DNA of 64,000 nucleotides from Protea cynaroides (lineage: Eukaryota > Streptophyta > Magnoliopsida > Proteales > Proteaceae): assembly GCA_028583415.1 (NCBI GenBank), contig CM053276.1, forward strand, positions 119,963,666 to 120,027,665. Reading direction: 5' to 3'. The translations under genes were made by a program, and so were the position numbers. Shown piece after piece: positions 22,107 to 31,918 of this stretch. Every line of letters starts with the position of its first letter. Positions within the stretch are counted from its first letter, which is position 1. The notes beneath the pieces were generated by a model. It saw only the letters and a list, made by a program, of their open reading frames with translations. It was not told the DNA's origin and did not search any database.

Positions 22107-25100
22107 TCAGTCATGTTGTACAGGGTCATGAGCAATGCAGATGGCTGCTTTATTATCACAACATAAAGTCATAGGCTGAGAATATTGAATCTTCAAATCC
22201 TTCAATAGGCTTTGTAACCATAAAAGCTCACATATGCCTTGGGCTATAGCTCTGAACTCTGCTTCTGCACTGGATCTGGCAACCACATTCTGCTTCTTGC
22301 TATGCCATGTGACTAGGTTGGCCCTCACAAATGTGCAATAACCAGATATGGACTTCCTATCCGGACTTCTAGCCCAATCAACATCAGTATAACCTTCTAC
22401 TTTTAAGTGATCATTTGGAGTTAACAAAATCTCTTTCCCTTGAGCTACCTTGAGATAATGCAATATCCTGTAAACGGCTTCCATATGTTTGGTGTAGGGA
22501 TCATGCATGAACTGACTCACCAGATTGACTGCAAAGGCAATGACTGGGCGAGTATGAGACAAGTAAATTAACCTTCCAACTAAACGCTGATACCTCCCCC
22601 TATCGACTGGCGCGCCATCTTTTTCCTTGATTTTAGTGTTAGGGTCTAATGGAGTATTACACGGACTGCAACCAAGCATACTAGTCTCTGTTAAGAGATC
22701 TAGAACATATTTTCTTTGAGATAGAAAGATCCCTTTAGAAAATCGAGCTACTTCTATCCCAAGAAAATACCTTAATTTTCCTAGATCTTTTATCTCAAAC
22801 TCCTATCCCAAGAATGCCTTCAACTTCGTGATTTCAGCATCATTATTTCCTGTGACTATAATGTCATCAACATACACCAAGAGGCTTTGTAATAGTCCCA
22901 CCAGAGTGTTTTATAAACAGAGTATGATCCGCGTTACTTTGAGTGTAGCCGAATCTTATCATGGCCCTGTAAAACCTTCCAAACCATGCTCTGGGAGACT
23001 ATTTCAATCCATACTTGCACGCTTCAATTTACACACCTTGTCACTACTAATATGGTTTGAGAGACCAGGTGGATAATCCATGTAAACCTCCTCATTCAGC
23101 TCCCCGTGTAAGAACGCATTCTTTACATCTAGCTGTTGGAGATCTCAATGGTGATGCACAACACATGCTAAGATAATTCGAACAGTAGTCATTTTCGTAA
23201 CTGGGGCAAAAGTCTCCTGATAGTCGATCCCGTATGTCTGAGTGAATCCCCGAGCTACTAGCCTTGCTTTGTAGCGGTCTACTGTCCCATCTGCCTTCTG
23301 TTTGATGGTGAACACCCATTTGCACCCTACCGGCCTCTTCCCTGTAGGGAGTGAAACAAGCTCCCATGTGTTATTTTTCTTCAGTGCTCTCATTTCTTCT
23401 TCCATTGCTGCTTTCCACTGCTCATCAGTAATTGCATCCTGTCATCTTTGAGGAATGGACACAGAAGAGAGAGAGGACACAAAAACACGATAGGAAGGAG
23501 ATAACGAATTATACTTGACAAAATTAGAGATGGGATGAAGAGTGCAAGTCCTAGTACCCTTTCTAAGGGCAATAAGGAGATCAGAAGCAGAGTCTAGAAG
23601 CTCCTTACTTGTGGGCTCCTCAATATCTGGATCCTAGGCTGACGAAGGGACATGTAGAGTAGTTGCGTTGATGGTAGTGGCCCGTCCATGCTTGCTTCTG
23701 GCACGGCTATATACTTGCAACGGCTTAGGGCTAGGATTAGATCGGTTGGGTACGGTAGGAGTGGATGGAGACTCTGGTGTAGGAAGAGGTTCTGGTGTAG
23801 GAAGAGGTTCTGGTATTTTGTCATTTTTACTTAGTGTCATGAGCTGTCTGAGTCCACACAACTTTGTACCCTTACTTCCTCAGGAGATGTTGATATAAGT
23901 AAAGGCACATCTTCAACTTCAACTGGTGCGGGCTCCCCCTGAAGATGGGACTGGTAATACATTAAACTCTTATGAAAAATAACATCCCTTGTGATGATCA
24001 TCCGGCGAGAAGGAGGATGATAGCATCTATATCCTTTTTGAGTTGCCGGATAGCCCAAAAAAATACACTGTAGACTTCGTGCCTCTAGTTTGCCATGTAG
24101 GTGATGATTGCGTGCGTAACACACACAACCGAACACCTTAGGTGGCAGTAGGAAAGATGAATCGCCAAGAAACAGCTCTAGTGGTGCCTTGTTTTGAAGA
24201 AGACGAAATGGAAGTCGATTGATCAAGGATGTGGCTGTGAGGACTGCATCGCCCCAATAATGTGCGGGAACATGAGCATCCATCATTAAAGCGTTGGTTG
24301 TCTCAAGGAGACGGCGGTTTTTTCTTTCAGCCACCCATTTTGTGCTGGTGTGTCAACGCAGCTCGTCTGATGAATGATGCCGTGATCCAGTAAATATTGC
24401 TGAAAATGACCTTCTAAGTATTCCCGACCATTGTCACTTCGAAGCATTTTTAGTGAAGCATGAAACTGGGTATGTACCATTTTGTGGAACTGGCGGAAGC
24501 ATGAGAAAACATTACTCTTGTTTTGCATCAAGTAAACCCAAGTGGTACGGGTGTGACAGTCAATGAATGTGACAAACCACCGGTGACCAGAAGTAGAAGA
24601 AACCCGAGCAGGACCCCAAACATCTGAATGAACCAAGTCAAAAATATCAGTGCTCCTAATATAAGTAGGTTTATAGGAGGTACGAGCCTGTTTAGCTAGA
24701 ATACAGGCTTCACATAATAACTCGTCCTGATTACATTGTTTAAATAAAAAAGAAAATAACTGAGATAACACAACAGTGGAAGGATGCCCTAAACGACGGT
24801 GCCACTGTTGTAAAGTACTGACAGTAAAGTAAAGAGAGTGCGGGGTTGGTTGGGTAATGAGTGGAGGCTGAGATGCTATTGGTAATGAAGGACCATCTGC
24901 AACAAGGTAGAGGCAACCATGCATTCTACCATGTCCAATCGTCCTCCCACTTTCCAGATCCTAAAAAACACAGTAAGAAGGGAAAAAAGTAACTTTACAA
25001 TTCAAGGATTTTGTAAGACTACTAATAGAAAGTAAGTTTGTAGAAAAATTCGGGACATGAAACACAGACTGTAAAGTAAGATTTGGGGAGCAACGGACGG

Positions 25101-25510
25101 ACCCTTTTCCCAAAATAGGAGAAAGAGTCCCATCTGCAACTCGGACTGTATCCTGCCCAGAGGAGGGAGAATACAGAATAAATGAAGATGAAGAACCTAT
25201 CATGTGATCAGTGGCTCCAGTATCAATGACCCATGGATGGGTGTTATTGGAAGCACATTGACCAGCATAGGATGTACCTGACCGAGCAAAGAATGAACCT
25301 GGTGGCCCTAAAGCTGACTGATGACCAGTGGTGGCAGCAGTGGATCGTAGAAGATTCCTGAAGGCCTGAAGTTCTTCAGAGGTGAGCACAGAAGATACAA
25401 CAGTTGGAGGTCCAGGCTGTTCACAAGTTTCCGTCTGATGTGCCTGTGGAATCTTCCCAAACTTAGACTTTTTCTCCAGTCTCTTGGCTTCAAAATCTAG
25501 GGGTTTCCCA
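22107..25510 (-). pseudogene. Copia pol: protease, integrase, reverse transcriptase, RNase H (broken)
   Basis: Protease shows HPWVIDTGATDHMIG at 25389-24961. The pre-integrase and integrase core (24924-24286) has LQQWHRRLGHPS, HSDVWGPA and MLRSDNGREY. A base missing near 24335 shifts the frame to the segment AERKNRRLLETTNALMMD. A linker has the repeated motif PEPLPTPEPLPTPE. Reverse transcriptase starts near 23405 (MEEEMRALKKNNTWELVSL) and has LVYVDDIIVTG near 22870. RNase H at 22679-22107 has TDVDWARSPDRKS, SSAEAEFRA and CCDNKAAI. Several stops and frameshifts separate these blocks, so it cannot make a full polyprotein. Confidence 0.93.
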
Positions 25511-25518
25511 TGTAACTT

Positions 25519-26304
25519 TCAGTAGGTGTCTTTAGTGTGGCGCTCCTTGCCACAGTGAGTACAACGAATAGGTTCCTTAGGAGAAGAATAGTGTGCTGAA
25601 GGCTGTGTAGAGTGAAGCGCGGATCGCTCAACTGGTGCAACAGGCATCATTGAGATACGCCGTAAGTCCTCATTTTGTAAAATTGCATTAGTTTGCTCCA
25701 AAGTTGGGAGATGCTCACGGTTCAAAATTTGTGAGCGGACGTGATCAAAGTCAGAGTTTAAACCAGCTAAGAATGTATAAACTCTGAGTTTGTCCTTAGC
25801 ACTTTTCATAGTAACAGCATCCACTGCGCAAGCGACTGTGAAGGTGTCATAGTAGTCTAGGTCTTGCCACAAGCTTCGAAGTTCTGAATAGTAGTCAACT
25901 ACAGAAAGTTCCTTCTGTTTCAAGGACCCAATCTTGGCATGTAGATCAAATATGATGGAGTAATTTCCTACTTGTGAGTAAGACTCCTTAGCAGCAGTCC
26001 AAATATGGGCAGCATCAGGTAGTAACACATAACCCCGACTTTTCTTTAGTTCCATAGATCCAATAAGGTGGGTCATCACAATTGAATTCTCAGAGACCCA
26101 TTTATTGTAAAATTTATCACTTGGGTCAGGTGCTGTAAGCGCACCATTAATATGTCCAAGGAGTCCTCTGGCAGCAATGGCCATATAGGCAGTCTTGGAC
26201 CACATAAGATAATTGGTCTTATTCAATTTCATAGGATTTAAAGCAATGGTGGTCAATTCCAATTTTGGTACCTCAGAGGAAGAAGCATCAGATAATCCAA
26301 ACAT
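25519..26304 (-). pseudogene. Copia gag (ends at a stop in the zinc knuckle)
   Basis: From the ATG at 26304 (MFGLSDASSSEV) the frame covers about 260 residues of the Copia capsid family, with KLNKTNYLMWSKTAYMAIAA and SELRSLWQDLDYYDTF. The zinc knuckle CTHCGKERHTKDTY ends in tyrosine in place of the last cysteine. The next codon is TGA where TGG (Trp) is usual. The frame then continues as KLHGKPLDFEAKRLEK, so gag and pol were once one frame. Confidence 0.9.
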
Positions 26305-26932
26305 GATGTAATAATAGATGCCACTAATGTAACAACTCAGATATTTTCCAGTGAAAAAAAACGACACCGCAAAATCTGAGAATTCAGAATTCGATGCACT
26401 CAACAATCATGATCATGGAAAAATAGGAATTGATTCTTCCCATATCAATTCCGTAAAAAATCCAGCAAAGAGGAATATCTGTGCCGGAATGATGATTAAA
26501 AACAAAAGTTTTTTTTTTTTTTTTTTCAGAAGAAGGATTCCGCAAATATGGGCTACATTGAGATGGAAAAAAATTCCAAGAAGAGGTTGCCGCCGATGGT
26601 GCTTGGTCCAAGAGAGGCTGCTCACCACAGAGAATTAATATTTCTTACCAAAAAAGGACAAACTACAACAAATAAAAACCCTAGAATGGCTTGCGGCATA
26701 TGCTGGCTGAGAAATCTTCCCGTCTCTGTCATAAATTTAGTTTTTTTTTTGTTTTCAAGAGGAAAAAGGGACTACAACTTTGTCAACTTATGACATCCTC
26801 TTAAATTGCAGCCCTAATAATGGTTAGGGGCTAAGAAAAAGAGGAGAAGGAGGATTTACAGGATGCGGTAAAGAGAGAAGGGGTTAGATACACCTTGCGT
26901 TCAGGTTCTCTTGAGAGGTGGCTCTGATATCA

Positions 26933-27170
26933 TGTTGAATCAGAGATTGAGAATGAATGAGTGAGTTGATTTACCTCACCCCCAAATGCCTTTATTTATA
27001 ATCAACTATAATGAGGTAAATAAGGAAAGTAAGTAGAGCTGACCCAGCACACACATTACACATTTAATACATGTTAAATGTGTGTACATGAGTTGTCATT
27101 CTTATCTTCTTATCCTAAACAGATCTACTTAAATTGAACCGAACCGTGAATCAGTTCATTACTTACAACA
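26933..27170 (-). repeat. 5' LTR of the 5.5-kb Copia element
   Basis: It starts TGTTGAATC next to the primer-binding-site complement and ends ACTTACAACA, followed by the CTAAC duplication at 27171. Confidence 0.95.
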
Positions 27171-27175
27171 CTAAC

Positions 27176-28685
27176 AATCAAGTATCCTTTCATAAATTTC
27201 AAACAACTCTTGGGTAGAATAATCTAGATCGTAGATCAATCTAGCCAAAAGATCCACCTAGCAATCAAGTACATATCTCTCTACCTAAGAATCTAAGTGA
27301 TGCTTCCCTTCACAACCAAGAGAATTTATTCTTGTCTTGCCCTTTTCTTTTCTTTGAGAAAACAAATGAAGCTTAAAGCACAATTCAACAATGTGATTGT
27401 TTTAACATCCTATATCAAAAGTATGTTTTAATTATCTCAAAATAAATGTTGTCATAGATCTATGAAAGGATACTTCATTCTATAGATTTATCATAGAAGT
27501 AAAAGGGAGATTAACAAACTTTTTTTTTCCATTTCCTTTTCTTTTCTCTCCTCCCAAGATTAGGAGAAAAATGAAACATATCAATGATTTACATGTGGCA
27601 GGCTTATGACGGTATGTTAATAAAACAGGTTTACAGAAGTTGTTCATCCACCATGGATGTGATATCAGGGGATAGCCAAGCATGCTCTTAGAAGGTGAAG
27701 GCAATTTAAGAATCCAGCTTTGTTATGATTCCCCATAGACTTTACCGACTTAACACTCCAGTCTGCAAATGCAGCGTTTACAAGTAACAAAGATCCTTGG
27801 TCACATAGATACTTTATCCTTCAGGATACTAAAACCAATAGTAATAATATGCATTGATGAGGTCCATAAAGTTCATGACAAGTGTTTACTAAATTCATTT
27901 AGAGCTATCCCAAAAACTAATAACATTTGCAAATAATTTTTAAATCTGGTCAGAAATAAGTACCTTCAATAGTTTTCATCATTCAATGATTTATCAATAA
28001 TTTGAGAAGTTCATCTAAGTTAAGAATCACATATACACAAATTTCTTAATGACTCCTTGCTCTTTACCCCTCTTGCTCCAATACAAATCATAGAACAATT
28101 ACATTCACAAATTGGAAGAATTTAACGATTAACATGTTACAGGAAATTTGCTTGCAAACATATTCACCTTATAATCAGAAATACTAGCTTTGTACCTACA
28201 TATCTATGATCAAATTTGACTTCATTATCATACAAAACATTAAAAATTGCAGTTACCACCAAACGTAATTGTACATAAGCTTAAATAAATGCTACATAAA
28301 AAATATCTACTGTCTCTGAGTGCACCTTACTCTTTTTACAACATATCTTGATTATGAGAATTCATTATAGTTCAGTTACAAGTCTAAAAACATTCATAGC
28401 AATAGTTTAAGGCATAGCAGAAAGTTCTTTTGGATAGTTAGAAGAGTTTCAGATTTTATTTCTGAAGAAGTAGAAAAAAAAAAAGTTGGGGGGGGGAGCT
28501 AAACAGGACACCATTGAAGTATTCATTTCGTTATATGCACTCACCCTAAATTACAAAATAAAAATTTTTAATATTAAAATATATAGATAGAATTCTAAAT
28601 TCAAAGACAAACTAAAGAAAAAAAAATGCAACAATCGAATAAGAGAATTGGAATTTCTTTATATTTAGTTTTTTAGTTTATAGTT
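27176..28685. other. SEC11 intron sequence, no gene recognised
   Basis: AT-rich DNA between the Copia element and the plastid insert. It has homopolymer runs near 27510 and 28470-28496 (AAAAAAAAAAAA then GGGGGGGG). I saw no coding or transposon signal. Confidence 0.5.
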
Positions 28686-29002
28686 GTAAAGACGGTTTTC
28701 AGTGCTGGTTATCCAGTTACAGAAGCGACCCCATAGGCTTGCGCTTTCGCGTCTCTCTAAAATTGCAGTCATGGTAAAATCTTGATTTATTTAATCATCA
28801 GGGACTCGCCTGTATGAACTAACAATGGATAGCTGCAACGAAGGGGAAGCCCCTGAGGGAATTATTTTATTATAGCTGCTACAACACTTCTTGTTTGCAC
28901 TTTACTCTTCAGTGGAATCAAGTAGCTTACAACCCCGTTTTCACGGTTTAGGCTGCTCCCATTTCGCTCGCCGCTACTACGGGAATCGCTTTTGCTTTCT
29001 TT
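28686..29002 (-). other. Plastid DNA insert (NUPT): psbA 5' end and 23S rRNA pieces
   Basis: Minus strand 28772-28686 reads MTAILERRESASLWGRFCNW and on to NRLY, the start of the photosystem II D1 protein. It is preceded by the psbA leader GATTAAATAAATCAAGATTT (to about 28811). At 29002-28929 the minus strand reads GAAAGCAAAAGCGATTCCCG, GTAGTAGCGGCGAGCGAAAT and GGGAGCAGCCTAAACCGTG, which is chloroplast 23S rRNA. The 117 bp between them are unassigned. These pieces lie far apart in a plastid genome, so the insert is a mosaic. It abuts SEC11 exon 2 inside codons for PGFK, sharing AAAG at the join. Transfer through mitochondrial DNA is also possible. Confidence 0.9.
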
Positions 29003-29889
29003 AAATCCAGGTTCCATACTACCAGAAAGAACAACCACAACTGGTGATTCACTGCCAGTAATATACATCAAGCCCTTACATATTATCAATGCTGGTGTAA
29101 CAATCATACCTGACATAGATGTGTGGAATGGGAATATCTTAGATGAAAATACATGTGGACCTGCAAAAAGAAGAGCAACAATAGTCTTCATGTACAAGTA
29201 CAATTCGAAAAATTGGCCTTGAATCCAGTGCACAATAAAAAAATTGTCAGCATTGTGATTATAAGAATTTTATCCACTTACAATTGGAAATGACAGACAT
29301 GGACTTAGAAGCAGGGGGTTTTTGTTTTCTTCAACCCTCCCCTTTATCTTTTTAACATAATTAAGTTACCTACAGATAAAATTGTATGTGCTTAATAGGA
29401 TAGAAACACGGTATCTATTCCAAAGGCAAAGACTGTCAGTCCCTTACCTTACTCAGAATTAGAATATGGTTTCTTCCACTTACTCAGAATTAGAATATGA
29501 TTGGGCCTGGTTATTTCACATTGGCGTCTCTCAATGAATGCCTTAGTTGGAACCATCGTCTAGATCTTAACTAATAACGCTTCACTTTTCTTAACAAATA
29601 ACAGCTTCATTAGCAAAAGAGACGGAAAAAATGAATGAAAATTGCAGATTCAGTCAATTATGTATCTTGTCATCAACAAGTAAAATAAATGAAAAAGCGA
29701 TTCATGCTTCAAGCATAAGAAATTCTGGCTTCAAAAATAGATGGAAGCTGAATAAATTTTTTCTGTAGAAACTTGACAAGCTTAATTTCTACAGAAATAA
29801 AATAGGAGAACATTTTTATCCCAACAGTAACAGAGGACATTGTTTGGTTGTCGTCTAACGAGAAAGGCCCTTGGAGATTTGCACATGTC

Positions 29890-30060
29890 ATAAGACACAT
29901 AAACACATAAAACACCTCACTTCACAGTTGAACTGCTCGTTCAGTTGGATGCCAAGGACAACGAATGACATTGCTGACCAATTGCCAAGCAAGGGGTGGG
30001 TAGATTACAGTGGTATCTTAGACATTCTTTACCACTGGCAGAAGGTTTTTTTTTATTTTT
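29890..30060 (+). pseudogene. Possible 3' end of a LINE RNase H domain
   Basis: The plus strand reads QLNCSFSWMPRTTNDIADQL and PSKGW. This resembles the conserved C-terminal block of plant LINE RNase H domains (hVPRxxNxxADxLAK). T-rich DNA follows. The fragment is short, so this is tentative. Confidence 0.4.
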
Positions 30061-30242
30061 TTATTTTTTTATTTTTTTTTTGGGTAAGCAGAAACAATAA
30101 CAAAATGTAGTTTCATAGCTTCAAAGATATGTACGTACAACAGATTAGTCCTTCTTCGCGTTATCCTAGTACTTGTTTACTCAATGAAAATGTTTTTCTC
30201 CTTTGATAGGTAAGATAAAGATTTCAACAAAAAGACAATGAA

Positions 30243-30760
30243 TTACAATTTGTGATAAATACAATGATTTTGTACATGAATTAACAATTCAGGCAAGAAA
30301 TCAGATGGTAATATAATGAGCTCCTCATCTCTATATGGTAGAGAAGCAATGTAATCCGCAGGCTGACTCGACTCCCGCCAAACATGTTCGAAGCTAACAT
30401 ACTCAAAAGCATCACTCAAATATAAAACGACACTCCTCAAATGGGTGACCAACTGACCGACCATGGTCGTTGCATGATGCCTTCCAGAATATCCACAGCC
30501 AGCTTAGAATCAGACCAAACTGAAACCCATTTAAGATCCCAGTCCATGCATAACTCCAATCCTCGATAAAACACAAGAAGCTCCATATTTTGGACAGATC
30601 TCTCATCTCCGTTACACACATAAGAAAAAATGGATAAATCATCAATATACCTTGCAAGACCACCATATGAAGGTCTATCCTGATCAAGGGAACCATCACA
30701 ATGAAGTGCCACTATACCTTCCACTGGATTTACCCAAGAACTGGTATTTGAGTAATCCAT
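30243..30760 (-). pseudogene. RNase H (RVT_3) fragment of a LINE
   Basis: Minus strand: LHCDGSLDQDRPSYGGLAR (first Asp), VQNMELLVFYRGLELC (Glu), VWSDSKLAVDILEG (second Asp), then, after a frame change near 30450, FEHVWRESSQPADYIASLP. The D-E-D order and the final block fit the RNase H domain at the end of L1-type plant LINE ORF2. It lies in SEC11 intron 1 and cannot be translated as one frame. Confidence 0.75.
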
Positions 30761-30860
30761 ATAACTTTGTTCCTTACACTTCCCACTCCAGAAAGAGATA
30801 GAGAATGATCCATATAACTTTGTTCCTTACACTTTCCACTCCAGAAAGAGATAGAGAATG
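30755..30860. repeat. Tandem duplication of 53 bp, nearly identical
   Basis: Copies at 30755-30807 and 30808-30860 start ATCCATATAACTTTGTTCC and end AGAGATAGAGAATG. They differ at one position (CCCACT versus TCCACT). Confidence 0.95.
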
Positions 30861-31918
30861 ATATCGATCCAAAACATCTGCTTTTATGTCTCGAATAATT
30901 AAGGGCCTTGTTCTACATCCATTCAATCAATGAAAATGTTAAGAGAGGCCTTGGGCCCATCATGTTTTTTCAAAGACTCTGTTGCTTTTGTATAAATAGA
31001 AGTCGTTATTTATCTCCCCCCACCTCCACCCCGACCCCCAACCCCAAAAAAAATAAAAAGAAAAAGACGGGATAAAATAGCAAATGGATCACAATGCATC
31101 TTTTCTACACAGAAATACCCAGCCGATTAGCAGTCTTATTGTTGAGGACATAACACAGGAAACTCAACTTGTAAGTCCGCAATCCATCAAACAGCAAAAC
31201 CAAATAATTTCAACAATTACAATGTCGTGATTCCTAATTCCACCAGTGAATAACAACTGCTTGTTCAATTTTAGTTCAACCTATAACAGATTGTCTGCAA
31301 TGGAGATGCAGAAACCAACTGTCAATTGTCGACCACTAATCCAGAAACCTACTGCAGTCTTTTCTTCCGCAGCTCATTAGCCACAACCATATCCAGCTCA
31401 CTTTTGCAGCTCTTAGTCTATTTCAATGATATCCACTAAAGCAAGTACCCGAAAAGCACATATACAAATACCCGACGCACATATAAATAAAAGGAAAAGG
31501 CAAAGAGGTTAAAGAGTTTATATCCATTAAAATTTCAACAAATACGAACTTGTAGCCTCAACCAGATTATAGACTTCATCAGTGAGAGGGATCTTTCAAA
31601 TTCTACGTAGTAATTTAAAGGAAAATATAAAACCCCATCCCTCCACCCCAAAACCCAGAAAAAGAAACCTTGACATAGTTAGCAGAACAAGATTCCTATC
31701 CTTAAAATTAAACAATACAAGGCAGTGATTAAAGATAACAGATCAAAGACAAACCCTTAGCTTTAGCCACATAAAGAATGAGTTCCTTCGGGAGGGGAGG
31801 GAGGGGGACACACAGAAAGAGAGACGAGGAGGAGCTTTACGAACCGAGGCTGATGCATGAGAAGTTGTCTGATCTGAATAGATTTGATGAAATCAACGGC
31901 ATCTCCAGCCCAACCCAT

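Larger units (their letters stand above)
21672..27170 (-). mobile_element. Copia LTR retrotransposon, near full length, minus orientation
   Basis: LTRs of 245 and 238 bp (21672-21916 and 26933-27170) start TGTTGAATCAGAG and end TTACAA(C/T)A. The target-site duplication CTAAC is perfect at 21667-21671 and 27171-27175. In element orientation the primer-binding site TGATATCAGAGCC follows the 5' LTR, and AACTTGAGGGGGAG precedes the 3' LTR. Gag, protease, integrase, reverse transcriptase and RNase H occur in Copia order but with several breaks. It lies in the SEC11 intron between exons 2 and 3. Confidence 0.97.
11474..31918 (-). pseudogene. SEC11: Signal peptidase catalytic subunit SEC11, eight exons, disrupted
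   Basis: Exons on the minus strand are 31845-31918, 29000-29109, 19478-19548, 17464-17498, 14889-14934, 13166-13253, 12399-12456 and 11474-11524. They encode in order MGWAGDAVDFIKSIQIRQLL; GSESPVVVVLSGSMEPGFK (catalytic-serine region SGSMEP); GDILFLHMSKDPIRAGEIV; IPIVHRVIK; VHERKDTGEVDVLTK; NNNFGDDRILYGHGQLWLQR; FLPYVSWVTIIMTEKPIIK (membrane span region); and YILIGALGLLVVTSKD plus stop. SEC11 cleaves signal peptides in the ER membrane. Exon 1 lacks about 5 nt, exons 3 and 4 lack one base each against the conserved reading frame, and exon 2 lost its last codon and donor to plastid DNA. Exons 5 to 8 are intact and properly phased. Introns are full of transposons. A working copy presumably lies elsewhere. 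Less likely, the base deletions are sequencing errors. Confidence 0.87.

Noticed and set aside
28862..29233. A 123-codon open frame on the minus strand with a signal-peptidase core
   Set aside because: It is SEC11 exon 2 fused to intron sequence on one side and plastid 23S rRNA DNA on the other, not a separate gene.
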